Of a stretch of 64,000 nucleotides of DNA, positions 22,501 through 37,500 are shown in pieces. A program made the translations under genes and the position numbers. Under the pieces are notes generated by a model that was not told the DNA's origin, did no database searches, and saw only the letters and a list, made by a program, of their open reading frames with translations. Each line of letters begins with the position of its first letter. Positions within the stretch are counted from its first letter, which is position 1. The DNA lies in the NCBI RefSeq assembly GCF_910592395.1, contig NC_088308.1:23389501-23453500 (forward strand), read 5' to 3'. This DNA comes from Lineus longissimus (taxonomy: Eukaryota; Nemertea; Pilidiophora; Heteronemertea; Lineidae).

Positions 22501-25500
22501 ACATGTGCTGAGTCCATATGTCCAGCACTATCCTTGGCAATGACAGTAAACTTAAAGTAGCCTTGCATGTTGTCTTGGAAGAACATATTCGTCTTGAGAA
22601 TGCCTGTTGTGTGATTTAAGATGAAGACTTTATAGTCCACAATCCTGGCACGGATCTGCTCCTTCAGCTCAGGCGGTGTTATCTTTATGGTGTCCTTGAT
22701 CTCGTACGTGATGACTGCGTTAGGCCCAATGTCTTTGTCAATCACATAAGGCTGTAAGTAAAGTATACATGTGAATATGATTTGAAAAACGTCTTCATCA
22801 TCAGCATTCGAACTGCACTTGAAAGTGCTATTCTCCAGGGAATATTCCTCCTCCAAGGCAGATGAGTATTTTAACCTGTCACTTGCTAGTCTTCAGCTAG
22901 AGGTACATGCTGGTGGAATCAACTTGTGTAATTTGATGCCTACCCAAATGCTGCAAGAATACCCAAACTACAATATTACTATCGAAGAACTGTAAATGTA
23001 ATACTCACAGCAAAATTCATGACAGTAGAGTAGACCTGTGTATCTCTTGTAACACCTGCACTGAAGTCCTTTATCCTGAATTTTGGCGGGTTGTCATTGA
23101 TATCATGAACATTGACCACAACTGGTAGCAAAGACTTATCTGAGGCGTTGTAGACTTGTTTGAATCGATTCAGGTCATTCACAACCGTAATGGCACGCCT
23201 TTTTCTAATAGTACTGGCCTTCTCCCGATCATAAGAATCTGAATACAGAATAAGAGAACACTCACATGGATAATACCCTATTATTGACAATCACTTGTAC
23301 ACGTGTATAACTGCTTGAGTTGATGTAGCTGATCACCTGATACAATACCACATTCCAAGTCAATATTTCTTTACATTTGACAGTGGCAACCGAGTCCCTG
23401 TCCAGTGATCTTACGGCGATAATCATAAAGAGATGCAGGTATATAAACAGAGCATTAGTACTTAATTGAAAGAAGCACTTCTCTAAAATATTGTTGTCAG
23501 AAAATAAACTCACCGCTGCAAATGTGCATAGCTTTGATCACCAGATCGACATGAGACGTTCCATGTAGATAACTGGATTCTCTGTCGATCTTCTTGGTAA
23601 TGGTCAACACACGTGTTTCTCTATTCAGACGGAAGTAGAAGTCTGGGTCACCACCTGCAGCACAATGAAATGAAAATTTAGAAAATTGCTTTAAGTTTGA
23701 AGACCGTGTACATTGAGTAAATCTTTCGGATATATTTAAATCGTGCCTTCAGCACAGTTATTTGAAGGCCGACATAATTTGAGGCATGCATCTGTTTAAA
23801 TATTTTGGTGAATGACAACTCCTAACTATATTACAGGATGAAACACTGTCTTTCTGAACAATTATGCAGCAATGAAATTTCAAGATAAAGTTTTAAGATT
23901 TTAGAATTTCAAAAAAACAATAATTCAGCAAATTGTGAACCAATGGCTAGAAAAATCTCCAGGATAGCAAACTAAAGCCTTACCAACAATATAATAACAA
24001 ATCAGAGAGTTGTTCTTCAGATTTGAATCAAGATCAATGGCACTTGGCACTGTTCCAACGATTCCATTCGCAGGTATTCCTTCCTCTTGTACACTCATCT
24101 CAAATGGGGTCTTAATCTTGGAGGTATCAAACATTGGAAGGTTGTCATCAATGTCATCTATCTTCACTTTGATGTCCCGGCGTGTCTCATGCACTCCGTC
24201 TGTTGCTATCACCTGAAGCTGCAAAATTGAAAAACAAAACATAGCGAATTATTTTGAGATGCTTATCACTGGAACACAAACGTCATGCTTGCCATTAGAC
24301 ATCGCCGTCAGATGGGAGAACCTGCCAGATAGATTTATCAACATTTACAAATTGTTTCAAAATGTTCCAATACTCAAAGAACAAGTGGTCAACTTACAAA
24401 ATACTCATCAATCCTCTCATGATCAGGCTCTGTGATCATAATAATTTTCCCTGTCACACTATCGATGTTGAACTCCTTCCAGTACTGCTTTGAATAAGCT
24501 ACAGACTCGGAGAATTTGAACCGAATCGTACCACTCGTATCTGGGTCAGTTGCCTTTACTTGTGTCACTGAGATGTTTGGTTTTTGGCCCTAGAAAATAA
24601 ACATACAAACAAATCTAAAATGCTGCTTGAAATACTAAGTTGATGAGCTGGTATCAAAACTGACCTCTTCATGAGCCCTAAAATGGTACAGGTACAATAC
24701 CCCTTTCGAATTTGATTTGCCACGACCTCATTGTAGTTTTATCAAAGTAAATGACAGCTCACCTCTACAACAGAGAATGTTGCATTATCCAGTGGTGGTT
24801 CAATAATCCTGGGTGGATTGTTATTCAAATCCTCAATGCAGATATTCACCAGCGTTGAACCAGAATTCGGTGTCTTCCCATGGTCAGTCGCGACAACCTT
24901 CAGTTTATAACAGCCAATATTCTCTGTGAGTGGTTTCTTTGGACTGATGCCCCCAGTCACAGCATTAATGGCAAAAACTGCTGTCCCATTTGACCCAGCT
25001 GCATCAAAGCTATAAGTTAACTTTGCATTGTCAGCGATGTCTTTATCTGTAGCAGTGTAGGTCACAAAGACTTGGTTCAGAGGAGCAGTTTCTTGCACAG
25101 TGTGTGTGTAGACGGGTTTGGTAAATGTCGGCGTTTGATCGTTGACGTCCAACACCTTTACAGTGAACCTTTCTTCCTTCGTCCTCGGCTCAACACCGTT
25201 TGATGCCTGATTATTGTTATCAGCAGCAGTGATGGTCAAAGTGTATGTATCTTTTCTCTCACGGTCTAGCTTCTTGTACAATGTTACCACACCCTGGAAA
25301 TAAGACATTTGAGGTGACAACATACATGTAATGGTATATTTGTCTCATCCAACTGAAACTAGAGAGAAGTTGTTGAGAGAGTGTGGTGTACCAAAACTTA
25401 CTATAAGTACTCTATTGATAGTTATGCCAAACTTGTAACACTTCAATTGTGAGATTCTGCCAGGAAACCCAAGAAAGTATGATCTTATGCAAAATAGCCC

Positions 25501-28500
25501 TGTCTGGCACTTCCAAATTTAAGCAAGTCTAACATGCATCTACATGTACATGAGGCATATCGCATAAAAAGGAATTAGGAGATATAAAAAGATCCTTACC
25601 GTTGCACTATTGATGGTGAATTCCTTATCTGCATTCAGTGTATAGAATATCTTGGCATAGCTTCCTTGGTCCTTGTCCACAGCAGACATATTGGCAATAA
25701 CAAGCCCAACACTCGCATCTTCAGAGACCTCTACCACAGATTTGAAGGGGAGGAACACCGGACTGTTATCGTTGATGTCTTGGACATGGACCGATACTGT
25801 AGCAACGCTTGTCTCTGGGGGCTTACCGCTGTCTATTGCCTTCACGGTGAAGTTGAGCCATTCATTCTGTTCTCTGTCCAATGTCTTCTTCAATGTTATG
25901 GTTCCTGTAATAAAAAAGAGAATGTAGTATTCAAAGGATATTACAAAGCTGCACAATTCTTCAACACAAACGCTTTCACTGCCAACACATAAATTCGCAT
26001 GAAAAAATATTGTTTGCTGGTCCTTGGGGGGAGCATTCTCCCTCTAGCTACGGCCCAAGTCCTTCTTAAAGCACAAACTGAAGAAAAGAGACATATATTT
26101 ATAGGTTTGAGGAGATGACTAATTCTTTGACTTACCAACGCCAGGATTCTTGAATTCGAATGTATGAGATTGATCCTGGTCTATCTCATATCTGACTGTG
26201 GTAGACTGGTCGAGGTCGATTGCAAGGACTGTTGTGACTTCTGCACCTGTTGCAGCACTTTCATACAACTGAACGATGTAGTTTTTGCTAGGTTTGAAGA
26301 TGGGTGGGTTGTCATTGACGTCCTGGACAACGACATCAAGGACACCTGGACAACAAACAAGATTTCAAATAGATACTGACAATGACAAGCATATTCCGAC
26401 AACCAAATTATAGCTCCAGTTTAATGCAGATCAGGTTTCAGCCACATGTACTAGTACCTGATCAGGTTAATCGGGAGATTCAACAACAAGGGTTACAAAC
26501 AGACATTTTGTTCGGAAGTTGCATGATACAGTTCCTCTCTGAATTCAAGTTTTGTAATTTCCACGGAAATCTCTGGGAAGGAGAAGCATTGTGGGAAGGA
26601 TACTTGGGAAATAGCACTGCCTTTGTGTTGGAATGGTTAATTTACCTAAAGCAGTTTGTGTGTTTGGATCAGGTGCCTTCCTATCAACTGCTTTGATAGC
26701 CAATCGTATCTCTACAGCCGCTTCCCGGTCCAGTTTGTTTGCCACTGTTACCTTACCAGTCTTCGGATCGATCTTGAACAGACCCTATAATAGTATAATA
26801 GTAATACGAATATATTTAACCCCTAGTTGCACTTATTCTACTGCAGATGGAGGAAGAGCAGATATTTCATAAAAATTTCCCATTCGTTAGTGTTGCCATC
26901 TTGCTGCAAGTGATCTCATGTTCCTTGGTTTTCTTGGATGCACAAAATTATGGTTTCTCACCTTAAAGTTATATTTGCTTGGTATGACAGGTTGTCCGTT
27001 CTCGTCCTCAGCAGTGATCTTATCCAGCAAGATACTGTACTCAATATCCGCATTTTCGTCACTATCCGTAGCAGTGAATGTATCAACAAGATGCCCGACA
27101 TTAACATTCTCCAACACCTTGATCCGTTTAGATGTCGGGTTGAATATTGGTGGTTTATTGTTTACATCGGTGATGGTTATTGTAACAACGCAGGAACCAG
27201 TTCTAGATGGGGTGCCACGATCTATCACTAACATCTTTACATTGTATTCCTTTGGAAAGAGATCACGGTCAAGGTTGGCACCAGTTTCGACCGTGACTTG
27301 GCCAGTCGTTCCATCAACACGGAACTTGTCCGAGCCACCTGAGTCGATCCTGTACAATACTTCGCTATTGATACTGCCCTTCATATCATCATCCTTGGCT
27401 TCAACCCTTGAAACCTTTGCCCCAGGTTTTGTTGACTCTGGGATGCTGGCATTTGGACATGAAGTGAAATAGGGGGTGTTGTCATTTTTATCCTGTGAAG
27501 TAAGGAATTAAAAGGAAATGATTAACACCTTGCATGCCCAGGTATTTTTACTCTCTTCCCGTGTCCACATTTTCCACTCTCTAAAAAGACTCCAAGCAAA
27601 AGAATTGTGCGATCAATGCAGTGCCTCTGAAGTTTAATCTTAGATGAAACTCAAGTTCCTGACATGGTCTCAGTCGGTAGAAATGGTGTAGGTTAAGCTG
27701 GTGATAGGCGGTCATTCAGCGAATAGGTAATGTTAGTCACAGACATAACTTCATACTAAACACAAATTACCTGTACTGTGATCACCACATGAACAGAATT
27801 ACTAAGTGGTGGTGTGCCCTTGTCCGTGGCTGTGACTGTGAGGTTATACTTGAACTTCAAGCTTGGGTCCATACTCTCAATATCCAGTGGACCATTCAGT
27901 CCTATGATACCAGTATTTGGATCTATTGTAAAGTTGTTTTTAGGGTCACCTCCAGTTATGGAGTAAACAACCTTGTTATTGACTGGCCCAAGGTCACGGT
28001 CAGTTGCCTGAAAAGGAAATGCAAAATGCAATAATCATAAAAAGAATGAGCTGTTGTGACATGTACGACATTATCATATTTTCAGTCTTCATAGTGACAG
28101 AGCTCTACTAGGATAAAATACGATCACACACAAGCCCATCCTCCAGATTAAGGTATGTCACGAGGTTGGTCTTGAAATGAAAGAATGAAATCAGAGGTAA
28201 CATTTTCTCAGAAGATTGATGGACGCCACCAGGCAAACATACAGGCGTCTTTGAATCGCCTTTCAGAAAATGACTCCTCCTGCCCTCTGAAACTTATGTA
28301 ACTTTACCATCTGAAATAATGAAAATAACCCCTCACCTCAACTTTAACTTCTCTTTCCAACTTGGTGTCTCCTTCCTTTACATGTCCCTCATAGCTATTT
28401 CGCACAAATATGGGTGGATTATCATTCTGGTCTGTCAACGAGATCTCTAACATAGTGGTTGCTTTAGAGTTACCCCCATCTGTTGCCTCGTAAGTGATGT

Positions 28501-31500
28501 AATACGTATTAATTGTTTCTCGGTCAAGTATGGTCTTATCCTTTATGGCATCTTTACTTGTTGTGATTTCTCCAGTGTTTTCGTTAACAACAAATCTGTA
28601 ACAGGCAAATGAAAGCGATAAGAAAAAGTCACCCAACTTGGATTATCTGTAATAAACCCGATATATATGATTTGGAAGATGAAACAAAAAGAGACTGTGG
28701 AAAAAGTGCTTTGAAGACAAAAGAAACCAAACATTTTGTCACGAGGGGAGGGGCAAAGTTATGGAATGCTGGCACATCTGACAGCATGGAAGACACAGAC
28801 GTTAGTACATTGCTGACAACAACTTTGTACATCAATGACAAAAACATTACATGCCATACATTCTGTCTACACAATCAAAGAGAGAAACAACAATGCATTA
28901 GGCTGGTTCAACAATGTTATTGCAACTCAGTTGCAAGCAATTTGGACCTGTTATGATTCAAACTTTACTTTTAGTACTGTCTATACTGGTATTAAACAGG
29001 TTAAATCTGGCACCTCTTACACAGAGCCTGACATGGAACAGACATCAAAAGACAAAAGGCATGCAACTTTAGATTTTAATGTCGTATTTCACACAAATGA
29101 CCGCCAGTCGCGAGTGCACATCTGAATCAACACACGTGTTGATGTGACTACTGATGTAGATCAGACAGCAGCCCATTAAAAATGACAAATAGCGTAGAAC
29201 AGTTATGATGCCACAAGTCACAACAAGCTACATGTACACTGTACAAACACATGTTACCTTTTGTAGCGATAATCTTCAATAAAACCACTACAATGCAATT
29301 CAAAATGACATTGAAATAATTGAAAGTATGGGATGTCCTACAATATTTGCTGGTCATGCTCTTTTCCATAAAGAATCAATGTTGTTAAAAGTAACAATGG
29401 GATTGAATGGTGAGGGTATTAAAGGGGAATAAGAGAATAAGAGTTTTGAGGCAACAATAACAAACTGCAATTCTAACGTTTTGAATAAAAAACTTGATGC
29501 TTTCAAAACTTTAAAAAAATGAAACAAACTAAACCAATTGAAAATTGACTTCACAGTTTGAAGTGTAAATACATACAATATTGGTTGACTGAAAAGAACA
29601 ATAAGCATTCTGAAGCCAAGTAATAGGCCACACTCACACTAGGTATTGGAAGTTCATAAGTCCGTAACTGCTTAGTTTTCCTCAGAATGGAAAACACATG
29701 CTTTTCAAGGATAAATAACAAAATTGTTTGAAAATAAATTTGACTAAAAAGTAAATGAATCTTTTGACTAGATCCATTGGCCACATGGGTGATACACTCT
29801 TCAGAACTTACTTGCCAACTTGAGCACCTTTCAATGAATACTTCAGCTGTCCAAAAACACCAGTGTCTTTATCAGTCGCCTGTAAAGAAGACAAAACTCT
29901 CATTCCTCTAAGATTGTGTCTATCAAAACATCTCAAAAGACAAAACTCTCATTCCTCTAAGATTGTGTCTATCAAAACATCTCAAAGAGCCAAACAGATC
30001 ACGTGCTTTAGTGTTTCTCAGGGCAAGTTGGGGTTCCTCTCTAATCTAACTTAAGCAAAGACTCAGACCTAACAACACACAAATTGATTCCAAAATAATG
30101 TACTACTTACTGTGATTGTAATCACTTTTGTTCCCTTGGCAGAGTTTTCAGGGATATTGGCTTTATAGACTTTCTGTGCAAACACTGGGTAATTATCATT
30201 GGCATCTTCAATGATGACCTTCACAGCAGCCTTGCTGGTTCTCTTTTCCGTTGTGTCAGTTTCTGTGGCAACGACCTGCAACAAAGATGAAAAACATTTG
30301 AAAGGCATTTTCTAATTTAGCACCATTCTTCATGATTTGAAACAAAAGGTTTATCACATTAGTTTAAGGCACATGATAATGTACATCCATTATGCACTAA
30401 ATCATTTTCAAACCAATAGGAATATTTCAAGGATACATTTTTTTATCTGGCTGCATTACATTACAAAAACATTAACAAATTTCAAAATAGCTGAAACTGA
30501 GCATATGAGCCAGAAACTAACTAACGACTTACATCAAATATCAACTCCTTGACTTTCTCGAAATCTAATTCTGTGGAGTTTTTCACTTTAATCTGAACGT
30601 TTTGCTGAGATCCGTAAACAATCGTTGGCACCACCTCAAATGTCCCATAACCCTTCCCACCCTTCTTGACCTCAAGTTTGAATTTGGCATTGATCCCTTG
30701 ATCCTTGTCGGTGACTGACATCTCCGTATTTGTTGGGATGAAGGTGACTAAACTCCCTGGCTGGGAATTCTCCAGAATCTTTCCCGTGAAACTCGGCTGA
30801 TTAAATGTTGGTGTTTCATCATTCACGTCAGTGATTTTGATTTGGATTGTTGTCTCCGCGGTCGTGACTCCTTGAGGATTAGTTGTGACCTCTTCAGCCT
30901 GTAAAATGAATGTTTTACTTTATGAATACACTGTGTGAGTCACCTGCGCGCTTTATGAATACACTGTGTGAGCTGCCTGCGTGTTAGACAACGAAGCGCT
31001 TTCCACATTGACACCAAAAGAAATCGACATTGGATTGATCATTCCACACAGCAAGGGTGTGACGTAAAGTTTTATCGGGTTCATAACCACTGGCTTCGAT
31101 TCCAACCTACCCACTAATAAGCCAACCAAAGGAAATAAGCTGACAAATTATATGCTCAGCAGTGACTCAAGTATCAAGTTGACTTCACCTGTTTTGCCTT
31201 TTGCAAAGTATTTCTCTCCCAGTGGAGGTTCACTTAATTTGCATTTTAACCCATCAAGCTCTCTTACCTTGACTTTGATACTAAGGACACCATTATTGGC
31301 TAATATGTTGCTATCTTCTCTATTTGGAGGCACTTTCACTGTTATCAGGCCAGTCTTGATACCAATGTCAAACTTTTCTGACCCAGCTGAAAAAGATGTC
31401 AAGGTAAAATCGGATCTGATAAATTGTAAAGGACGCTTTAAACACATGGTCATGGCCACACAAGGCTTAATGATGTACATGTAGTTTAAAATGATATAGG

Positions 31501-34500
31501 ACTATAAAATCATACCATTTTTAAAAATAAGAGACTTTGTTGGGACTTTATTCCATGCCTCCCACAACCCGGTGCATCCAATTGTTAAGTCATAACACGT
31601 ATCTGAAAAGAGGATGCACTTTTCAATACGTTTCATTCTCGTTTTTTGGCCCAGTGCCGCTGATGGAAATGCATCGCACCAAAAATATATAAGCTTGCCT
31701 TATATATTTTTGATAGCAGACTGATGAATCAAACAGTGGAAGCAGACATGTAAATGATCGAGTTGTTACTCACCTCCATTTAGTGAATATTTGATCTTAT
31801 TTGGCACCTGTTTGTCACCATCTATGGCTGTGACTTGGAACACCGATGAACCCTGCAAATAAACAAAAGGACAACGGATCATTGAAATTGCTTCCGGTGA
31901 AGCTATATTATATATATAGGAGGCAAGCAGCCTTAAGCACCTTGAAAGATGCAACTCTGCTGTCCCGAAGATCATAACTGAGTCACAGTGGCCTACTGAC
32001 CTGCACTACAATATCTCACCAGGCCAAAATATCACCCCTGTCAACTTTTCTTGTAAAATTTCAATCTAATTTCCCTACTCTTACCGCGGCAAGGTTTTCC
32101 ACAATAGTAGCAGCATATGGCAGATTCAAGAATAAAGGTGCGGTATCCTGGACATCTTTGACATTCACAACCAACGTCCTTGGCGTAGATAATGGGTTGG
32201 ATGCATCACTATCCTGAAAAAGACCATTCAGAAAATCAGATTGAAATATGAAATCTCTCAATTTCTGAAATCACTCATAAATGGCTAACGTGTTACACTC
32301 TGCTGGTGACAGTTAGAACAAACAAAGCTGACTTGAAATCAAAGAATACATATTCAAATGATATTATTTCATAACTCACTAGATCAGGAAAGAAAGTTGA
32401 CGTCGACACTGGAAAAGTCACTGTAAACAAATTCTTCCTCAATGCTATGAAATAAAACTTCATAGTTCAAAAGAAGGAAATGCACCATAGGTGCCCAAAG
32501 ACAATAACTTCGATCAGGTCATTGAGCTGGTACCAAATGTAAGCCAAAATTATCAAGCGGGACAGATTGGAGACATAGAGCATCAAGAAACTCCATTTTA
32601 ATGAGATAGGTGCTCAAAAAAGGTCAGAGGAATGAGTTGAAAATTTTCATATCAGAGCTTTGCAGATGGATCAGTCCAAACCTCATTGGCTAAAGAAGCA
32701 CACATGTGATGCAGTGGAGCCTAGCACCATGAAGAGAACAGAACGTACAACACCTCTCGTACCTACACACACTCAAATCCCTAGCAAGTGGTGGTTTGCT
32801 GAATCCACTCATATAATAGCAAGTCACATCCTTGCACTGGCTTCTCAGACTTCAAGCCCCATCCCTCTCTTCTACAACGGTACACCCAACAACTCCAAAT
32901 TAAAGCCTGTGGTACACACATGTACATCTATTTCGGGCAGACATGGAGCCCAAGGTGCAAGATAAACATGCTAGATCTTCAAGCTATCCAACTTAACTCC
33001 GAGAAGTTCAACTACTCCCCAGCCATCACAGGACAATAACAACACATTGAAAATGGAGTCACTGAAACTGTATCTGTATCAGGGCCAAAAAGTCACAAAG
33101 CAGTGAGAACAACAATAATCAATAATAGAACCTAATGCTCCCAAAAATACCTAGCTAAGACAGAATCACTGGGTCAGAATCGATGCCAACTGGGAAATGC
33201 AGCGATACACACCGCTAGTCTGAATAGTGAGCAATACAACAATAACAATACGATATCGATTGTTGACAACGACGTGAGAGCTTGATATCCTCGACAAAGT
33301 GACACTCATGCGAATACTGCAGCCCAAGTGGACAACTCTGTGAAAGGTCTAAGGTATGTTCAGCTTTACCCAATTCACTCATGTTGTATCTATTCTATGT
33401 ATTCACTCAGACACGTCGGGTCAATTAAACCTGGAGTTCACACATCAAACTTCATTGCCGAGCTCTCTGACCAATGCTGAAACAAGGCTACTGCCAAATA
33501 CGTATCCTAGAAATCGTCACAACCAATTGACATCACCAACTTCTGGATGACCACTTCCTCATACCATAAGTTGTTATGGTCAATACTGAACATGTTGAAT
33601 ACATTGATGAGTTTAATATATAAAGTTTTTCCCGATATATTTTTCTTCAGAAGGCAACCAGTCCCAAAGGGTGAAAGAAGAGTTGGCATCAGTTGTCAGG
33701 CCGAATCACTCACCGTCCCATTAATGTTAACAGTTCCATTTAGTGCTGGGGTAATATCCTGATAAGCAACGAAAGGGGGAAAAAATTGATAAAAAATGTC
33801 TCCTTGAATGCTTGTGCTTTATACAACCTCAAATGAAAATGACATGTAAGTTCTCTATATTGTGCTTAATAAGTACAAAGCACTTCTCACACTCCAGTCA
33901 GGAGGAGTAAAAGATGAGATGCCTCTTTCATGCTAGACTACGTCTTTTCTGTTTAATTGGATTAGGCTGCCATCACCTGATTACATTGGGTTTAACCTAC
34001 CGAGGCAATGACCTTGATATTGTATGTCGTTTTTGTCTCGTAGTCCAAGGGCTTGGCTAGTTTGACAGCACCAGAGGCAGCATTGATAGTGAACATATCA
34101 CTTTCACCAGGCTAAAAGAGAAAGAAAGGTTTCATATGGCTGGAGAACAAAGGGAATACAGTGACTGAAACATTGGAGCAAACTCATCGTTTTGTGGGAC
34201 ATCTGAAAAAGGAAAATCCCCATGCCTAATGGTAGATCAATTGTTTAACAGATTGTCTGTTTTCATAACAAATATTATTCCATTGAAAGAGGAAGCTAGC
34301 TAAACACTAGCTCCATTAGTAATGCTTGTCCTAGAGCTACTGGCATGACTGGTGACAACATGCTTTTTAAATCTGCGACATAACTGGTTGTGACATTCAG
34401 CTCTAGAAGTTCAATCACAAAGGAATTCTAACCGGAAAATTTTTTGAATTTTATTCATTAAACTAACACTAACAGGCGCTTCTTCCTTATTTTGACTTGG

Positions 34501-37500
34501 GTTTTGTCATCAAATCAATGCACGGGGCAAAGCATTACCTGACATCATTGCATTGTAGCAGCCCGTAGCATTATAATATAAAATCGTCATCAAAAGCATG
34601 CTCCATAGCAAAGTTATTAGCTCTTTGCCTTTTCTTTCACTGATTCCCCTGATGCAAGAACTTACAGCTAGTTTGTATGTGACTGACCCACCAGCTCCTG
34701 TATCTTTATCTGTGGCAGTTACATCAAATATCACAGTGCCAACAGGAGTGTTCTGAAAAATAAGTCCGAAGATTAAAACAGTTATCAGCAATGCCAATTT
34801 TCTCTTATATTCATTTGGTGCCAAACCAAGGCGTAACTAAAGATTCCTCTATCTATTAATCTTCATATCCATTTACCAAAAAATTAGTTCTTTGATTGAG
34901 TTTTGGCTGGACTCCAAAAGTGAGTGTATCATTTTCACTACAAGTAGGATCATTGCCTTGGAAAAATTTGCTTATTCTGGCTTACCTCTGGTACATCCTT
35001 GACGTATGAACCTTGAAACTCTGGCGCGTTGTCATTCACATCAAAAACAATCAGATTCACATTTATGACACCCTGAAAAAGACAACAGTCAGAATATGAA
35101 AAAAAGCTGAAAGAAATAAAAAACTATCAAACCAGAAAAAAGGCTTTAGAGGAATATTTTAATGTATTGAACATGTCAGTTCTGTTCTTTGGTCCAAACT
35201 TGATAATCTTGGAAACACCAGAAGCAGCCACATTACTCCTGCTGTTTGGAAATTGGCAATCATGCTGGTATATATATATATGGTCTCGGAGATAATACAA
35301 TAGACTGAAATAACCTTCATAGTTTTATGTGACTTTTTGTCCAAATGACGCAATTTATTCACGCAGGTTTGATGGGAGATATATTCTAAAACGCATTACA
35401 TTTCCATTTATATCCTGGAGGCAATTGAAAATGATAAGATCCAGAGATTGTAGGTGAGATGTCACAAATGGTGAAGAGTGATGATTAGGTTGGAGGAGAA
35501 CAGGAAAATGTGGTAACATATCAATTAATATTGGAATCTAAACTTGATTGGGAACGGACACAACACAGAAAACAGGTTGGAGAAACTTATCATGAACAAT
35601 TCACAGGTATCAGAATAATCATGGATAATCAATATGTACATGTATGTATGCCATGAGCATTGGTCGAAGAAAGCGACATGTGATGATGTGTTCAAAACGT
35701 GAAGAAAGCTGTGAATTCAATAAAGCTCTCTGGATTCCGACACTGTGTCATGATAGTTGGTCCCACATCATTACAAGATCAGCAACAAAATAATTTTGAA
35801 ATGGAAAACAAAAAAAAAGGTGCTGAGAGCATCAAGATAACCTGTGAGGTGTAAAAGGGAAGAAAAAAAGTTTTATTTTATACAGATAATGACTTAGTCT
35901 TAACTAAGCACTGTTCTCAGATCTCAGCTAATAGTGTTTCAGCTGAGCTGTATTGCATAGATGTAGCAATAAAATACAGTCTATGCTGAACCCCATATTT
36001 TGTCAACAGCGAGCTGGGTCACCCACATGAATTACTCTGCTACTTTGGCCAGTTTTAGCAATGATTTTCATAATATTGTTTCATAAACATTATGAGAGCA
36101 ACCACAGATCAATAATAATCCCAATTACAGCACACATTCCAACATGAATGATTACAAAAGGTTGTGCTAATGGTTTATAATGAGGGATGGTTGGTCTGAA
36201 ACCTTCGGCTTAGATTTAAAACATGGTATAATTAAGGGGCCATCTCAAATAATGATGGGGATAACCACAAGTCTGTTACATCTACATCTACATGATGGGG
36301 CCATTTTTGAAACACCCTGCGTTAAATGGTCACTGGGTATCTTCCCTGTATTGGATAAGAAATAAAACAACAATAATATTACATGATAATGTGATCAAAT
36401 AATTGTTATGAATGTAACAAGCTGATGCCACCTATTGAGGAGAGAGATGTTCCTAGCTTTAACCCCCCCCCCCCCCCCCGCCAGTATTAACTCCAAGCTC
36501 AAGCTCTGAAACCTGGAAAAAGAAACCAGCTCCCTACAAATAACTGTTTCAAGCATATATGACAACTGAACTGAACAATGGGAATGAAGCACTACCTTAT
36601 TGCAACAACTTGGTTGATTTGACATCAAAATAGGTTTGGGCAGAAAAAGCTAATTTCTAAAAAATTGTACTTTGTGGTCATTGATTCATGTAAAATGTAG
36701 GCAATGTGCAAAAACTTAAAAAGATATGCTCAAATTGAAAAGGTCGGCAGGTCTGTTTGACAGGAGATACTCACAGTGTTATACGCGTACTGATGCGGTG
36801 AAGAAGATGGTGTAGACAGTAAACACAAAGATACTATAACATGCAAGTAACCCCAATCATTTGTAGATCGGATAATTCCTAACTGGACACTATTGGATTA
36901 TCAGAAAAAGTTTCTAAAAAAAGTTTCTAAAAACCCAGGGTCCTTGATGACTCTGAAGCGGCAAATGAGTTAAGGAGAGTGTTTGATGAACACATTTTTC
37001 TCGATGACAATGCTTTTTAGCTCCATGAACATGCATAGCAGCCGCTATTTCTGATAACATGCAGGATATCTTCCTCTATGCACGACATCGCTCAGTCCAC
37101 AACACAATAACAAGAAAGCATGCAGGCAACCAGTTTCTAAGGAGATATATGACAGGCATTCCAATTCAATGCAGAGAGCCAGTCATCATTAACTTAAAGC
37201 CAGAAAATAAACATCAGAATCGATTTTCTAGATGGCATGGTATAACTTGATAGTCTGTTCAAGGTTTTATGAGTTCATATTCTTGTGGTATCATATCATC
37301 TTGAACAAGGCCATGGCGCCACAACCCGTTTGCCCAGACACAGAACAATGAAACTGGAAGCATAGCAAGTGTGATAAATGTACATGTTGTATGTACATCC
37401 TAATAGGGTGTTGTGTATCGAAACCATCCACCATTCTCAGGAATTGGATGTTGAGGACCACACCTATATTTGTTAATGAGAGATCTCATATCCTTCATAT

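Noticed and set aside
26918-27472. 184-codon plus-strand ORF
   Set aside because: It is the antisense shadow of the EC7-EC8 exon, which has strong cadherin similarity on the minus strand.
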